NCBI GenBank assembly: GCA_948750805.1
Contig: CAPZYV010000006.1
Coordinates: 1 to 18,852 of the forward strand
DNA: 18,852 nucleotides
DNA from: an uncultured Bacilli bacterium
Lineage (GTDB): Bacteria; Bacillota_I; Bacilli_A; RF39; UBA660
Direction of reading: 5' to 3'
A model generated the notes under the pieces. The model did no database searches, had not been told where the DNA came from, and worked only from the letters and a program-made list of their open reading frames with translations. A program made the translations under genes and the position numbers. Below are positions 1 to 4,515 of this stretch, piece by piece (position 1 is the first letter of the stretch; each line of letters begins with the position of its first letter).

Positions 1-10
1 AAAGTATAAC

Positions 11-35
11 AAAAAAAGACTATTTTTCCTAGTCT
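11..35 (-). terminator. Intrinsic terminator of the 251-aa gene
   Basis: Read on the minus strand, a 6-bp stem (AGACTA/TAGTCT) with a 7-base loop is followed by a run of seven T. It lies about 50 bases past the stop codon of the gene at 87-842 and is well placed to end that single-gene transcript. Confidence 0.75.
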
Positions 36-86
36 ATTTTACTAAATATTAACAATTTGTCTTTGCATTTTAATCTATTATTTTAA

Positions 87-842
87 TTAAAGAGCCTGTA
101 TTTGTCTTATATAATCTTCGCCACTTATTTCTGGCTTTTTAATTCGTCCTCTTACTAAAGCATCTTCATTTTTAAATGATTGACTAGCACAATAAAATCC
201 ATCAAAATAAGTTTTAACATTTTCAGGTGTCGCTTTAAAAAATCCTTTAATACATAATTGCCTAAAAAATTCCATATCGTCAAAACTAGCTGGGCTTAAA
301 AATGAATCTCGCAAGTGATAAATACGTTCAGGAATAAAATATGGTACTACCATAAATTGTTTAAAAGTTAAATCAACAATATAATCTAAAACATCATCTT
401 GAAATACCCCAACACAACAATGAGGAACATTTAAAATACCCATATCACCAGTAAATAATTCTTTTGCTTGACAATTTTTTGGACTTAGTTTTTCAAAAAC
501 TAAATGCGATATAACTGAACACAACTGATAATAACTATCATTATATAAAGATGATATCATACCACTTTGGTAAGCATCTAAATTTATTTGTTCTCTTATA
601 TATTTTATGAAAGCCTCTAAAGAATTAGTCGGATAAAAATTTTCAGTGACATTACACTCATACACATTTTTCTTAAGTAAATGAACTGCACAAACAGATT
701 GTAAATTTCTGCGTTCTAATTCTGATAATCCTTTTTCAGCTAAAAATAATTTAGTAAAATATAATCTAAGTTTTTCTCTTGCATCTTTATCTTCTTCGGA
801 TACATTTCTAATTAAATTTACTAATTCAATAATTTCTTTCAT
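87..842 (-). CDS. Unknown 251-aa protein, possible transglutaminase/papain-like fold
   Basis: I do not recognise a named family. The product is soluble, with no signal peptide or membrane segment. The N-terminal 60 residues are helical and charged. The middle contains a possible cysteine-protease-type arrangement: C108 at the start of a hydrophobic helix, H141 in NVPHCCVGVF, and D157 in YIVDLTFKQF. The order Cys, His, then Asp in a D-x-T-x-x-Q-F strand is what transglutaminase-like and related papain-fold enzymes show, so an acyl-transfer or hydrolase role is possible but unproven. The start is supported by an AAAGGGG ribosome-binding site 6 bases upstream of ATG and by a consensus promoter. 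The gene stands alone: the rplT terminator is just upstream and its own terminator just downstream. Confidence is high that it is a gene and low for function. Confidence 0.8.
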   Translation of the reverse strand: MKEIIELVNLIRNVSEEDKDAREKLRLYFTKLFLAEKGLSELERRNLQSVCAVHLLKKNVYECNVTENFYPTNSLEAFIKYIREQINLDAYQSGMISSLYNDSYYQLCSVISHLVFEKLSPKNCQAKELFTGDMGILNVPHCCVGVFQDDVLDYIVDLTFKQFMVVPYFIPERIYHLRDSFLSPASFDDMEFFRQLCIKGFFKATPENVKTYFDGFYCASQSFKNEDALVRGRIKKPEISGEDYIRQIQAL

Positions 843-867
843 AACAAACCCCTTTAATTAGTTAAGT

Positions 868-896
868 ATAATATCATTTATTTTGATAATTGTCAA
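868..896 (-). promoter_or_regulatory. Promoter of the 251-aa gene
   Basis: On the minus strand there is a perfect -35 TTGACA (896-891), a 17-bp spacer and a -10 TATTAT (873-868), preceded by TGA, which adds an extended -10 element. Transcription would begin around 861, giving a leader of about 20 bases. It sits only a few bases past the rplT terminator. Confidence 0.85.
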
Positions 897-900
897 ACAA

Positions 901-930
901 ATAAAAAAATAACCACTTTCGTGATTATTT
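901..930 (-). terminator. Intrinsic terminator of the infC-rpmI-rplT operon
   Basis: On the minus strand AAATAATCAC, loop GAAA, GTGGTTATTT forms a 10-bp stem with one G-T pair, closed by a stable GAAA tetraloop and followed by a T-rich run. The rplT stop codon (927-925) lies inside the upstream arm of the stem, so coding region and terminator overlap. Confidence 0.85.
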
Positions 931-1479
931 TAAGTTAGCTATAATCTCATCTTTTTTCATAGTAGAATAACCTTTAACACCTTGTTCTTTAGCTATAGCT
1001 TTAAGTTCTGTTAAAGTCATTTTACTATAATCTTTTGTTTCTGATTTAACTTCTTCTTTAACTTCTACAACTTTTTTTGTAGACACTTCTTTTTTAGTTT
1101 CTGATACTTTTTTAACATTTTTGCCTTCTAAAGCAGCTTTACTTACTTTAACTAATTCAGTGAAAGCAGCTGCATCATTAATAGCCATTTCACTTAACAT
1201 TTTACGGTTAATTTCAATACCAGCTTTAGCAAGTCCATTCATAAATTTAGAATAACTAATTTCATTTAAACGGCATGCTGCATTAATTCTTGTTATCCAT
1301 AACTTTCTGAAGTTTCTTTTATTTACTTTACGGTCACGATAAGCATAAGCTCCACTATGGAAAACTTGTTCTTGTGCAGTTTTATATAATCTATGTTTGC
1401 TTCCAAAATAACCTTTAGCTTCTTTTAAAACTTTTCTTCTACGATTTTTAGAAACAGTTCCACCTTTAACTCTTGTCAT
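925..1479 (-). CDS. rplT: Ribosomal protein L20 with extra C-terminal Rho_N/SAP-like domain
   Basis: Residues 1-118 are a complete bL20, a protein that binds 23S rRNA and is needed early in 50S assembly; the N-terminal [17 protein letters not shown] and the globular part are typical. bL20 is normally about 118 residues, but this one is 184. The extra part is a Lys/Glu/Val/Thr-rich, probably disordered linker (about 119-149) followed by a 35-residue module (150-184) with the motif [14 protein letters not shown] then [12 protein letters not shown]. That matches the Rho N-terminal/SAP-like helix-extended-helix pattern, a nucleic-acid-binding fold. The ribosomal protein S2 gene in this window ends with the same module. 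It is the last gene of the infC operon, 17 bases after rpmI, with an AGGAGG ribosome-binding site before ATG. The reading frame is intact to the stop inside the terminator. L20 identity is secure; the role of the tail is unknown. Confidence 0.97.
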   Translation of the reverse strand: MTRVKGGTVSKNRRRKVLKEAKGYFGSKHRLYKTAQEQVFHSGAYAYRDRKVNKRNFRKLWITRINAACRLNEISYSKFMNGLAKAGIEINRKMLSEMAINDAAAFTELVKVSKAALEGKNVKKVSETKKEVSTKKVVEVKEEVKSETKDYSKMTLTELKAIAKEQGVKGYSTMKKDEIIANLK

Positions 1480-1496
1480 ATTTTAACCTCCTATTA

Positions 1497-1691
1497 TTAG
1501 ATAACAGATTTTAATCTGCTAGCTTCGCCCTTTCCAAGCGTACCTTTATTTCTTCTTTGACGTACTTGTTTAGAAGAATCTTTATTTGTTTTATGGTTAC
1601 CATTACTCTTCTTATAAGTTAATGTTCCATTTTTTTTCTTTTTTAAAACTTTGCTACTTGCTTTATGAGTTTTTTGTTTACTATTTGCCAT
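1497..1691 (-). CDS. rpmI: Ribosomal protein L35
   Basis: A 64-residue basic protein of normal length for bL35 of the large ribosomal subunit. The family pattern is visible: K-x-K-T-H-K-A-S-S-K near the N-terminus, followed by KSNGNHKTNKDSSKQVRQRR and a C-terminal segment with RLKSVI. It is the middle gene of the conserved infC-rpmI-rplT operon, with strong GGAGG 8 bases ahead of ATG. Expression is expected to be controlled together with its neighbours through the leader upstream of infC. Confidence 0.97.
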   Translation of the reverse strand: MANSKQKTHKASSKVLKKKKNGTLTYKKSNGNHKTNKDSSKQVRQRRNKGTLGKGEASRLKSVI

Positions 1692-1703
1692 TTTTATTTC
1701 CTC

Positions 1704-2231
1704 CTACTTATTTTTTGGTGCGAGAATCATAAACATTTGTCTACCTTCAAGCTTTGGTTGTGCTTCAATAACAGCATTTTCTTCTAATGCCTCTGCAAAT
1801 CTGATTAGTACATCTTTACCGAGTTCTGGTCTCGCCATTTGACGTCCCTTAAATCTTATAAAAGCTTTAATGCGATGACCTTTAATTAAATAATCTTTTG
1901 CATTTCTAACTCTTGTTTCAAAATCATGTACATCAATTGTAGTTGATAAACGATATTCTTTAACTTCTTTATTCGTTTCTCTTTGTTTTTTTTGTTGTTC
2001 TTTAAGTTTCTTTTGACGCTCATAACGATATTTATTATAATCCATAATTTTAGCGACAGCCATTTTACCATTTTCATTCATTAAAACTAAATCTAGGCCA
2101 GCATATCTTGCTAAAGTTAAAGCATCATCTAACTTCTTTTGACCCATTTGTTCTCCATTTGGACCAATAACCATCATTTCACTAACTCTAATTTGCTCAT
2201 TAATCGGCAACTCTTTATTCACACTTGCGAT
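1704..2231 (-). CDS. infC: Translation initiation factor IF-3, probable ATC start
   Basis: IF-3 binds the 30S subunit, checks start-codon and initiator-tRNA pairing and keeps the subunits apart. The N-domain begins NKELPINEQIRVSEMMVIG; then come the linker helix (YNKYRYERQKKLKEQQKKQ) and the C-domain with VRNAKDYLIKGHRIKAFIRFKGR. The open frame runs back to a TTG at 2249, but a strong GGAGG (2245-2241) lies inside that extension and so cannot serve it. Nine bases after this GGAGG is ATC (2231-2229), the best-spaced start; the next candidate, GTG at 2222, is 18 bases away. Non-AUG starts of the AUU/AUC/AUA class are a known infC feature used for autoregulation, because IF-3 discriminates against such codons. 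From ATC the protein is 175 residues, normal for the family. It is first in the infC-rpmI-rplT operon. Confidence 0.93.
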   Translation of the reverse strand: MASVNKELPINEQIRVSEMMVIGPNGEQMGQKKLDDALTLARYAGLDLVLMNENGKMAVAKIMDYNKYRYERQKKLKEQQKKQRETNKEVKEYRLSTTIDVHDFETRVRNAKDYLIKGHRIKAFIRFKGRQMARPELGKDVLIRFAEALEENAVIEAQPKLEGRQMFMILAPKNK

Positions 2232-2249
2232 ATTTACGCACCTCCACAA

Positions 2250-2347
2250 TATAAAAAGGTAGAATATTTATATTCCACCTTAAAAGACAATTTAATATTT
2301 CTATTTTATGGCCTTTTACCTATGAACTTTGCTCATCAGGTGGAATA
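2250..2347 (-). promoter_or_regulatory. Attenuator leader of infC operon (L20-leader type)
   Basis: Two exclusive pairings are visible in the minus-strand transcript. The early segment TATTCCACCT (2347-2338) is perfectly complementary to AGGTGGAATA (2280-2271), 57 bases later. The same later segment also forms the left arm of a terminator hairpin: AGGTGGAATAT pairs with ATATTCTACCT (2267-2257), and a T run follows (to about 2253). This is terminator/antiterminator logic. In Bacillus the same operon is controlled by L20 binding its leader RNA and causing early termination. Position, operon and architecture fit that model. I did not match the L20-binding site itself base by base. Confidence 0.8.
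2253..2280 (-). terminator. Conditional terminator in the infC leader
   Basis: On the minus strand an 11-bp AU-rich stem (one G-U pair, tiny loop at 2269-2268) is followed by five T. It lies before the infC ribosome-binding site, so it would act only when the upstream antiterminator strand at 2347-2338 is not paired with it. Confidence 0.8.
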
Positions 2348-2379
2348 ATAATTCGCTTTCCTTCTTAAATTTCTTAATA

Positions 2380-2408
2380 ATTATATTACTAATATATGCA
2401 ATAGTCAA
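2380..2408 (-). promoter_or_regulatory. Promoter of the infC-rpmI-rplT operon
   Basis: On the minus strand -35 TTGACT (2408-2403), a 17-bp spacer and a perfect -10 TATAAT (2385-2380). The start would be near 2373, giving a leader of roughly 140 bases that contains the attenuator. Confidence 0.9.
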
Positions 2409-2418
2409 GTATTTTTAA

Positions 2419-2640
2419 CTATTTATCCGTTTTTTCCTCTTTTTTATCGACATAGAAATTAGGTTTTAAAGCTCGTTCTAATCTAAGGCCTACTGCTTCT
2501 ATATCTTCACCAACTACTTAATGAAAAAGACTTTCTCTTCACTATTATTTAAAATTAATAAATCTGGAATTTCAATTCTTCAAAAACTTTGACATAAAAA
2601 CATATTTATGTCCCTTTTCATTTACAAGTATATTTTTAAA
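2419..2640 (-). pseudogene. Decayed gene remnant of unknown family
   Basis: Three coding-like stretches follow one another on the minus strand in shifted frames. The first, about 2633-2572, reads ILVNEKGHKYVFMSK and then hits TGA. The second, about 2572-2514, reads EIPDLLILNNSEEKVFFIK and hits TAG. The third, 2517-2419, reads VVGEDIEAVGLRLERALK, then a charged tail, and ends in TAG. The first and third share a frame and the middle is shifted, so at least two indels separate them. No start codon with a ribosome-binding site is seen. The composition looks like real protein rather than chance AT-rich translation. The stretch lies between the yqeY terminator and the infC promoter and fills most of an otherwise empty gap. 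I cannot assign a family. Confidence 0.5.
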
Positions 2641-2673
2641 CTAAATCCATTATTAAGTCAATACTTTAAATAA

Positions 2674-2700
2674 TAAAAAAGAATAGCCTAAACTATTCTT
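2674..2700 (-). terminator. Intrinsic terminator of rpsU-yqeY
   Basis: On the minus strand AAGAATAG, loop TTTAGG, CTATTCTT, then a T run: a perfect 8-bp stem. The stem overlaps the yqeY stop codon (2701-2699), another example of stop and terminator packed together. Confidence 0.85.
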
Positions 2701-3133
2701 AACTAAGTCTTTCTTTAACAAGTTTACTAACTAAAGACATATCAGCATTAGTAATTTTTGTATTTAATACTTTCATCACATTACCCATATCTCTCATACT
2801 TGTTGGCTTAAGTTCATTAAATACTTCGTCTATTACTTTTAAAACTTGTTCCTCACTCATTTCTTCTGGTAAATAAACGTTTAGTATTTCAATTTCTTTT
2901 TGTAAATTTTGAACTTCTTCTATCTTACCAAATTTCTCAAATTCCGCAATAGAATCTTTACGCATTTTAACTTGTTTTTTAATAACTGCTACAACTTCAT
3001 CATCAGTTAAATCATGCATTTTATTAATTTTCTCTAATTGAAGAGCACTTTTTAACATTCTTATAACTGATAATTTAAATTTATCGCCACTTTTCATCGC
3101 GTCTTTTAAATCATTAGCAATTTTTTCGTTCAT
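2699..3133 (-). CDS. yqeY: GatB/YqeY domain protein
   Basis: This 144-residue protein matches the YqeY family: an N-terminal MNEKIANDLKDAMKSGDK with VIRMLKSALQ, then EVVAVIKKQVKMRKDSI, and a C-terminal part with EILNVYLPEEMSEEQ and MRDMGNVMKVLNTK. YqeY resembles the tail domain of the GatB subunit of tRNA amidotransferase and is thought to bind tRNA, but its cellular job is not settled. The length is normal. It starts 11 bases after rpsU, a common pairing in Bacillota, and shares its promoter. Confidence 0.95.
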   Translation of the reverse strand: MNEKIANDLKDAMKSGDKFKLSVIRMLKSALQLEKINKMHDLTDDEVVAVIKKQVKMRKDSIAEFEKFGKIEEVQNLQKEIEILNVYLPEEMSEEQVLKVIDEVFNELKPTSMRDMGNVMKVLNTKITNADMSLVSKLVKERLS

Positions 3134-3144
3134 TAATATCCACC

Positions 3145-3333
3145 TTAATAATTATTTCTATGTTTTTTAGCGTTTCTCATTTGTTCTTTCTTTTCATTTC
3201 TTCTTTTAACGCCTGGTTTTTCATAATGTTTTCTCTTTTTTAATTCAGAAGGGACACCACTACGTGCAACTTTAGCTTTAAATTTCTTTAAGGCACCATC
3301 AACGTCTCCAGCTTTTACAACCACTTTAGTCAT
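3145..3333 (-). CDS. rpsU: Ribosomal protein S21
   Basis: A 62-residue, very basic protein of the 30S subunit. It has the bS21 layout: a short N-terminal strand (TKVVVKAGDVDGALKKFKAK), then SGVPSELKKRKHYEKPGVKR and a lysine/arginine-rich C-terminal helix. bS21 sits near the 3' end of 16S rRNA and helps mRNA recognition. A strong GGGAGGG precedes ATG. It is first in a two-gene operon with yqeY. Confidence 0.96.
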   Translation of the reverse strand: MTKVVVKAGDVDGALKKFKAKVARSGVPSELKKRKHYEKPGVKRRNEKKEQMRNAKKHRNNY

Positions 3334-3366
3334 TACAAATCCCTCCCTTCATTTGTACGTAGCTAT

Positions 3367-3395
3367 AGTATAACACCATTATTTTTCAATATCAA
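3367..3395 (-). promoter_or_regulatory. Promoter of rpsU-yqeY
   Basis: On the minus strand -35 TTGATA (3395-3390), a 17-bp spacer ending in TGT, and -10 TATACT (3372-3367), giving an extended -10. Transcription should begin near 3360, about 25 bases before the S21 start. Confidence 0.85.
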
Positions 3396-3411
3396 GTAAT
3401 TTAATTATTTT

Positions 3412-3615
3412 TTATTCTGTATTTTCCTGATTTATATTAGTGTCTTGTTTAATTTCTAACTTATAATTTTTAAGTTCTTCTTTAATATCATTTTTTAAAG
3501 ATACTAAAAAAGTTTTCTTATAATTATTCACTATAAGCGTTGTCATCATCATTAAAATAAAAATGAGAAAAAAAGAATAAACTATATAAATTGAAGCAAA
3601 TCCACGTTTTTTCAT
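3412..3615 (-). CDS. Small membrane protein, pilin-like N-terminus or immunity candidate
   Basis: A 67-residue single-span protein. Residues 1-4 are MKKR, then G5-F6, then a strongly hydrophobic stretch of about 23 residues (about 7-29), and a charged tail of about 38 residues. The K-K-R-G-F start followed directly by a hydrophobic helix resembles a type IV prepilin/pseudopilin leader (cleavage G^F), but the usual Glu at position +5 is absent. Small one-helix proteins next to bacteriocin genes can also be immunity proteins. It lies just past the terminator of the peptide operon and seems to have its own TGTTATAAT promoter core. The upstream GTGATGA is a weak ribosome-binding site. It ends close to the rpsU promoter with no terminator of its own. 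Its function is open. Confidence 0.65.
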   Translation of the reverse strand: MKKRGFASIYIVYSFFLIFILMMMTTLIVNNYKKTFLVSLKNDIKEELKNYKLEIKQDTNINQENTE

Positions 3616-3631
3616 ATATCATCACTATTTA

Positions 3632-3640
3632 ATTATAACA
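3632..3640 (-). promoter_or_regulatory. Extended -10 promoter core of the 67-aa gene
   Basis: TGTTATAAT reads on the minus strand at 3640-3632, in the T-rich end of the preceding terminator. The -35 position (TTTAAA, in the hairpin) is weak. The transcript would start only about 10 bases before the ATG at 3615. Confidence 0.5.
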
Positions 3641-3664
3641 AAAAAGGGTTTAAATTTAAACCCT
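3640..3664 (-). terminator. Terminator of the peptide-export operon
   Basis: AGGGTTTAAATTTAAACCCT (3664-3645) is fully self-complementary and followed on the minus strand by a run of T. It begins six bases past the stop of the last leader peptide, and the other strand also has a T run (CTTTTT), so it may stop transcription from both directions. Confidence 0.85.
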
Positions 3665-3670
3665 CTTTTT

Positions 3671-3826
3671 CTAACAGTAATTTTTTCCAGAAATTCTTCT
3701 AAAAGAAGTTCCAATCATTCTACCAACATCAATAGCTATAGAAATTAATCGAGCTAAAGAGTTGAGAAATGTTGCATTAATCGCGCCACCATTAATTTTA
3801 ATTAATTCATTATTTTCTATTTTCAT
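3671..3826 (-). CDS. Double-glycine leader peptide 3 (bacteriocin-like, 51 aa)
   Basis: The frame is open upstream to 3859, but the start at 3826 gives the leader MKIENNELIKINGG, matching the two neighbouring peptides (E-L-x-x-x-x-G-G). The upstream part overlaps the previous peptide gene, whose TAA ends one base before this ATG, suggesting coupled translation. Cleavage after GG would release 37 residues beginning AINATFLNSLARLISIAI and ending RRISGKNYC. The product is amphipathic and cationic (four Arg, one Lys, one Asp), with a single C-terminal cysteine and a G-R-M-I-G segment. This is the form of a class II bacteriocin or peptide signal, exported and trimmed by a C39 ABC transporter like the one encoded upstream. 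It is the last gene before the terminator. Its activity is inference. Confidence 0.8.
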   Translation of the reverse strand: MKIENNELIKINGGAINATFLNSLARLISIAIDVGRMIGTSFRRISGKNYC

Positions 3827-3827
3827 A

Positions 3828-3965
3828 TTAATTACACTTATTTGGATTAACAAATCCATATATTATGGAAGCAATAAATATTGCTCCTAATATAAATCCT
3901 CCAAATAAATATTTTGATATGCCGCCATTAATTTTTAATAATTCATCATTTTTTAAACTATCCAT
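3828..3965 (-). CDS. Double-glycine leader peptide 2 (bacteriocin-like, 45 aa)
   Basis: A short gene below usual ORF cut-offs. The product starts MDSLKNDELLKINGG; cleavage after GG leaves 30 residues beginning ISKYLFGGFILGAIFIAS and ending NPNKCN. The core is very hydrophobic and holds G-F-I-L-G, a GxxxG motif of the kind that mediates helix-helix pairing in two-peptide (class IIb) bacteriocins. It has one cysteine, next to the C-terminus. The ATG overlaps the stop of peptide 1 (TAATG), and its own stop sits one base before the ATG of peptide 3, so the three genes are tightly coupled and probably made in similar amounts. Confidence 0.82.
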   Translation of the reverse strand: MDSLKNDELLKINGGISKYLFGGFILGAIFIASIIYGFVNPNKCN

Positions 3966-4093
3966 TATCTTCTTCCTTTCTTTCCAAAAAATGTTACTGT
4001 TACTAAAAAGTTAATCATACTTACTAGAATGGTATTTAATAATGCCCCACCGCCTGTACAATTTACTAATTCATTTCTACTAATCTTTTCCAT
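3965..4093 (-). CDS. Double-glycine leader peptide 1 (bacteriocin-like, 42 aa)
   Basis: A short gene below usual ORF cut-offs, with a good ribosome-binding site (AAGGAAGGAAG, 6 bases before ATG). The product starts MEKISRNELVNCTGG; cleavage after GG leaves 27 residues beginning GALLNTILVSMINFLV and ending FFGKKGRR. The mature peptide is a hydrophobic helix with a strongly cationic C-terminus (KKGRR), as in membrane-active peptides. The leader contains the same N-E-L spacing as peptides 2 and 3, though C-T-G-G replaces I-N-G-G. It follows the accessory gene by 14 bases. Confidence 0.82.
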   Translation of the reverse strand: MEKISRNELVNCTGGGALLNTILVSMINFLVTVTFFGKKGRR

Positions 4094-4107
4094 AAATACT
4101 TCCTTCC

Positions 4108-4515
4108 TTAAAACATTTTTGTTTTTATTTTGTTTATTAATCTTTGTTTATTGTAATAAAAATTTATTGATATAATCTCTTTATCTTCAAAATCATCAAT
4201 AAGAAAATGAAGTTCATAATAACTAATAAAGTTATCTTCATCAACTTTTAAATCTTTATTAACAAGTTTATAATCTATTTCTTTATTATTAAAATAAATT
4301 ATATCATAATTAATGTTACTAGGAATCATAGTTACTAAAAAGCATTTATCATTACAAGTAACATAGCCTTTTGTTTGATAGTTGTCATAAACTTTTAATT
4401 TTAGACTCATTATTACTAACCCTATTAAAACTAATAAAATAAGCATAATTATAACTAATAAATTTTTAGGCTTAATTCTTAAAAAAGCCTCTTTATTATT
4501 AAATATTTCGAGCAT
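4108..4515 (-). CDS. Short one-helix accessory protein of the peptide exporter
   Basis: This 135-residue protein has a cytoplasmic N-terminus of about 17 residues, one long hydrophobic segment (about 18-42) and a 90-residue outer part rich in beta-strand-type sequence. The piece after the membrane, KVYDNYQTKGYVTCNDKCF, resembles the first strand region of HlyD/LcnD-type membrane-fusion partners used by bacteriocin ABC exporters. Those proteins are usually several hundred residues long with a long coiled coil, which is absent here. C54 and C58 could form a disulfide outside the cell. The gene overlaps the transporter gene by 17 bases and lies directly before the peptide genes. A role as a minimal export partner is inferred; immunity is the main alternative. 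Confidence 0.7.
   Translation of the reverse strand: MLEIFNNKEAFLRIKPKNLLVIIMLILLVLIGLVIMSLKLKVYDNYQTKGYVTCNDKCFLVTMIPSNINYDIIYFNNKEIDYKLVNKDLKVDEDNFISYYELHFLIDDFEDKEIISINFYYNKQRLINKIKTKMF

Noticed and set aside
1886..2077. Open frame of 63 codons inside infC on the same strand
   Set aside because: It is a shifted frame fully inside a conserved gene, with lysine/isoleucine-rich composition typical of AT-rich shadow frames and no ribosome-binding site.
2139..2348. 69-codon plus-strand frame over the infC start and leader
   Set aside because: It is opposite the leader hairpins and IF-3 N-terminus; composition and lack of start signals mark it as chance.
2514..2640. Possible nuclease (PD-(D/E)XK-like) signature in the pseudogene (PDLLIL, VFFI)
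   Set aside because: The remnant is too short and broken, and the lysine and acidic residue are not in the required places.
3671..3859. Longer 62-aa form of leader peptide 3 beginning at 3859
   Set aside because: The added N-terminus overlaps the coding region of peptide 2 and breaks the leader pattern shared by the three peptides; the ATG at 3826 fits better.
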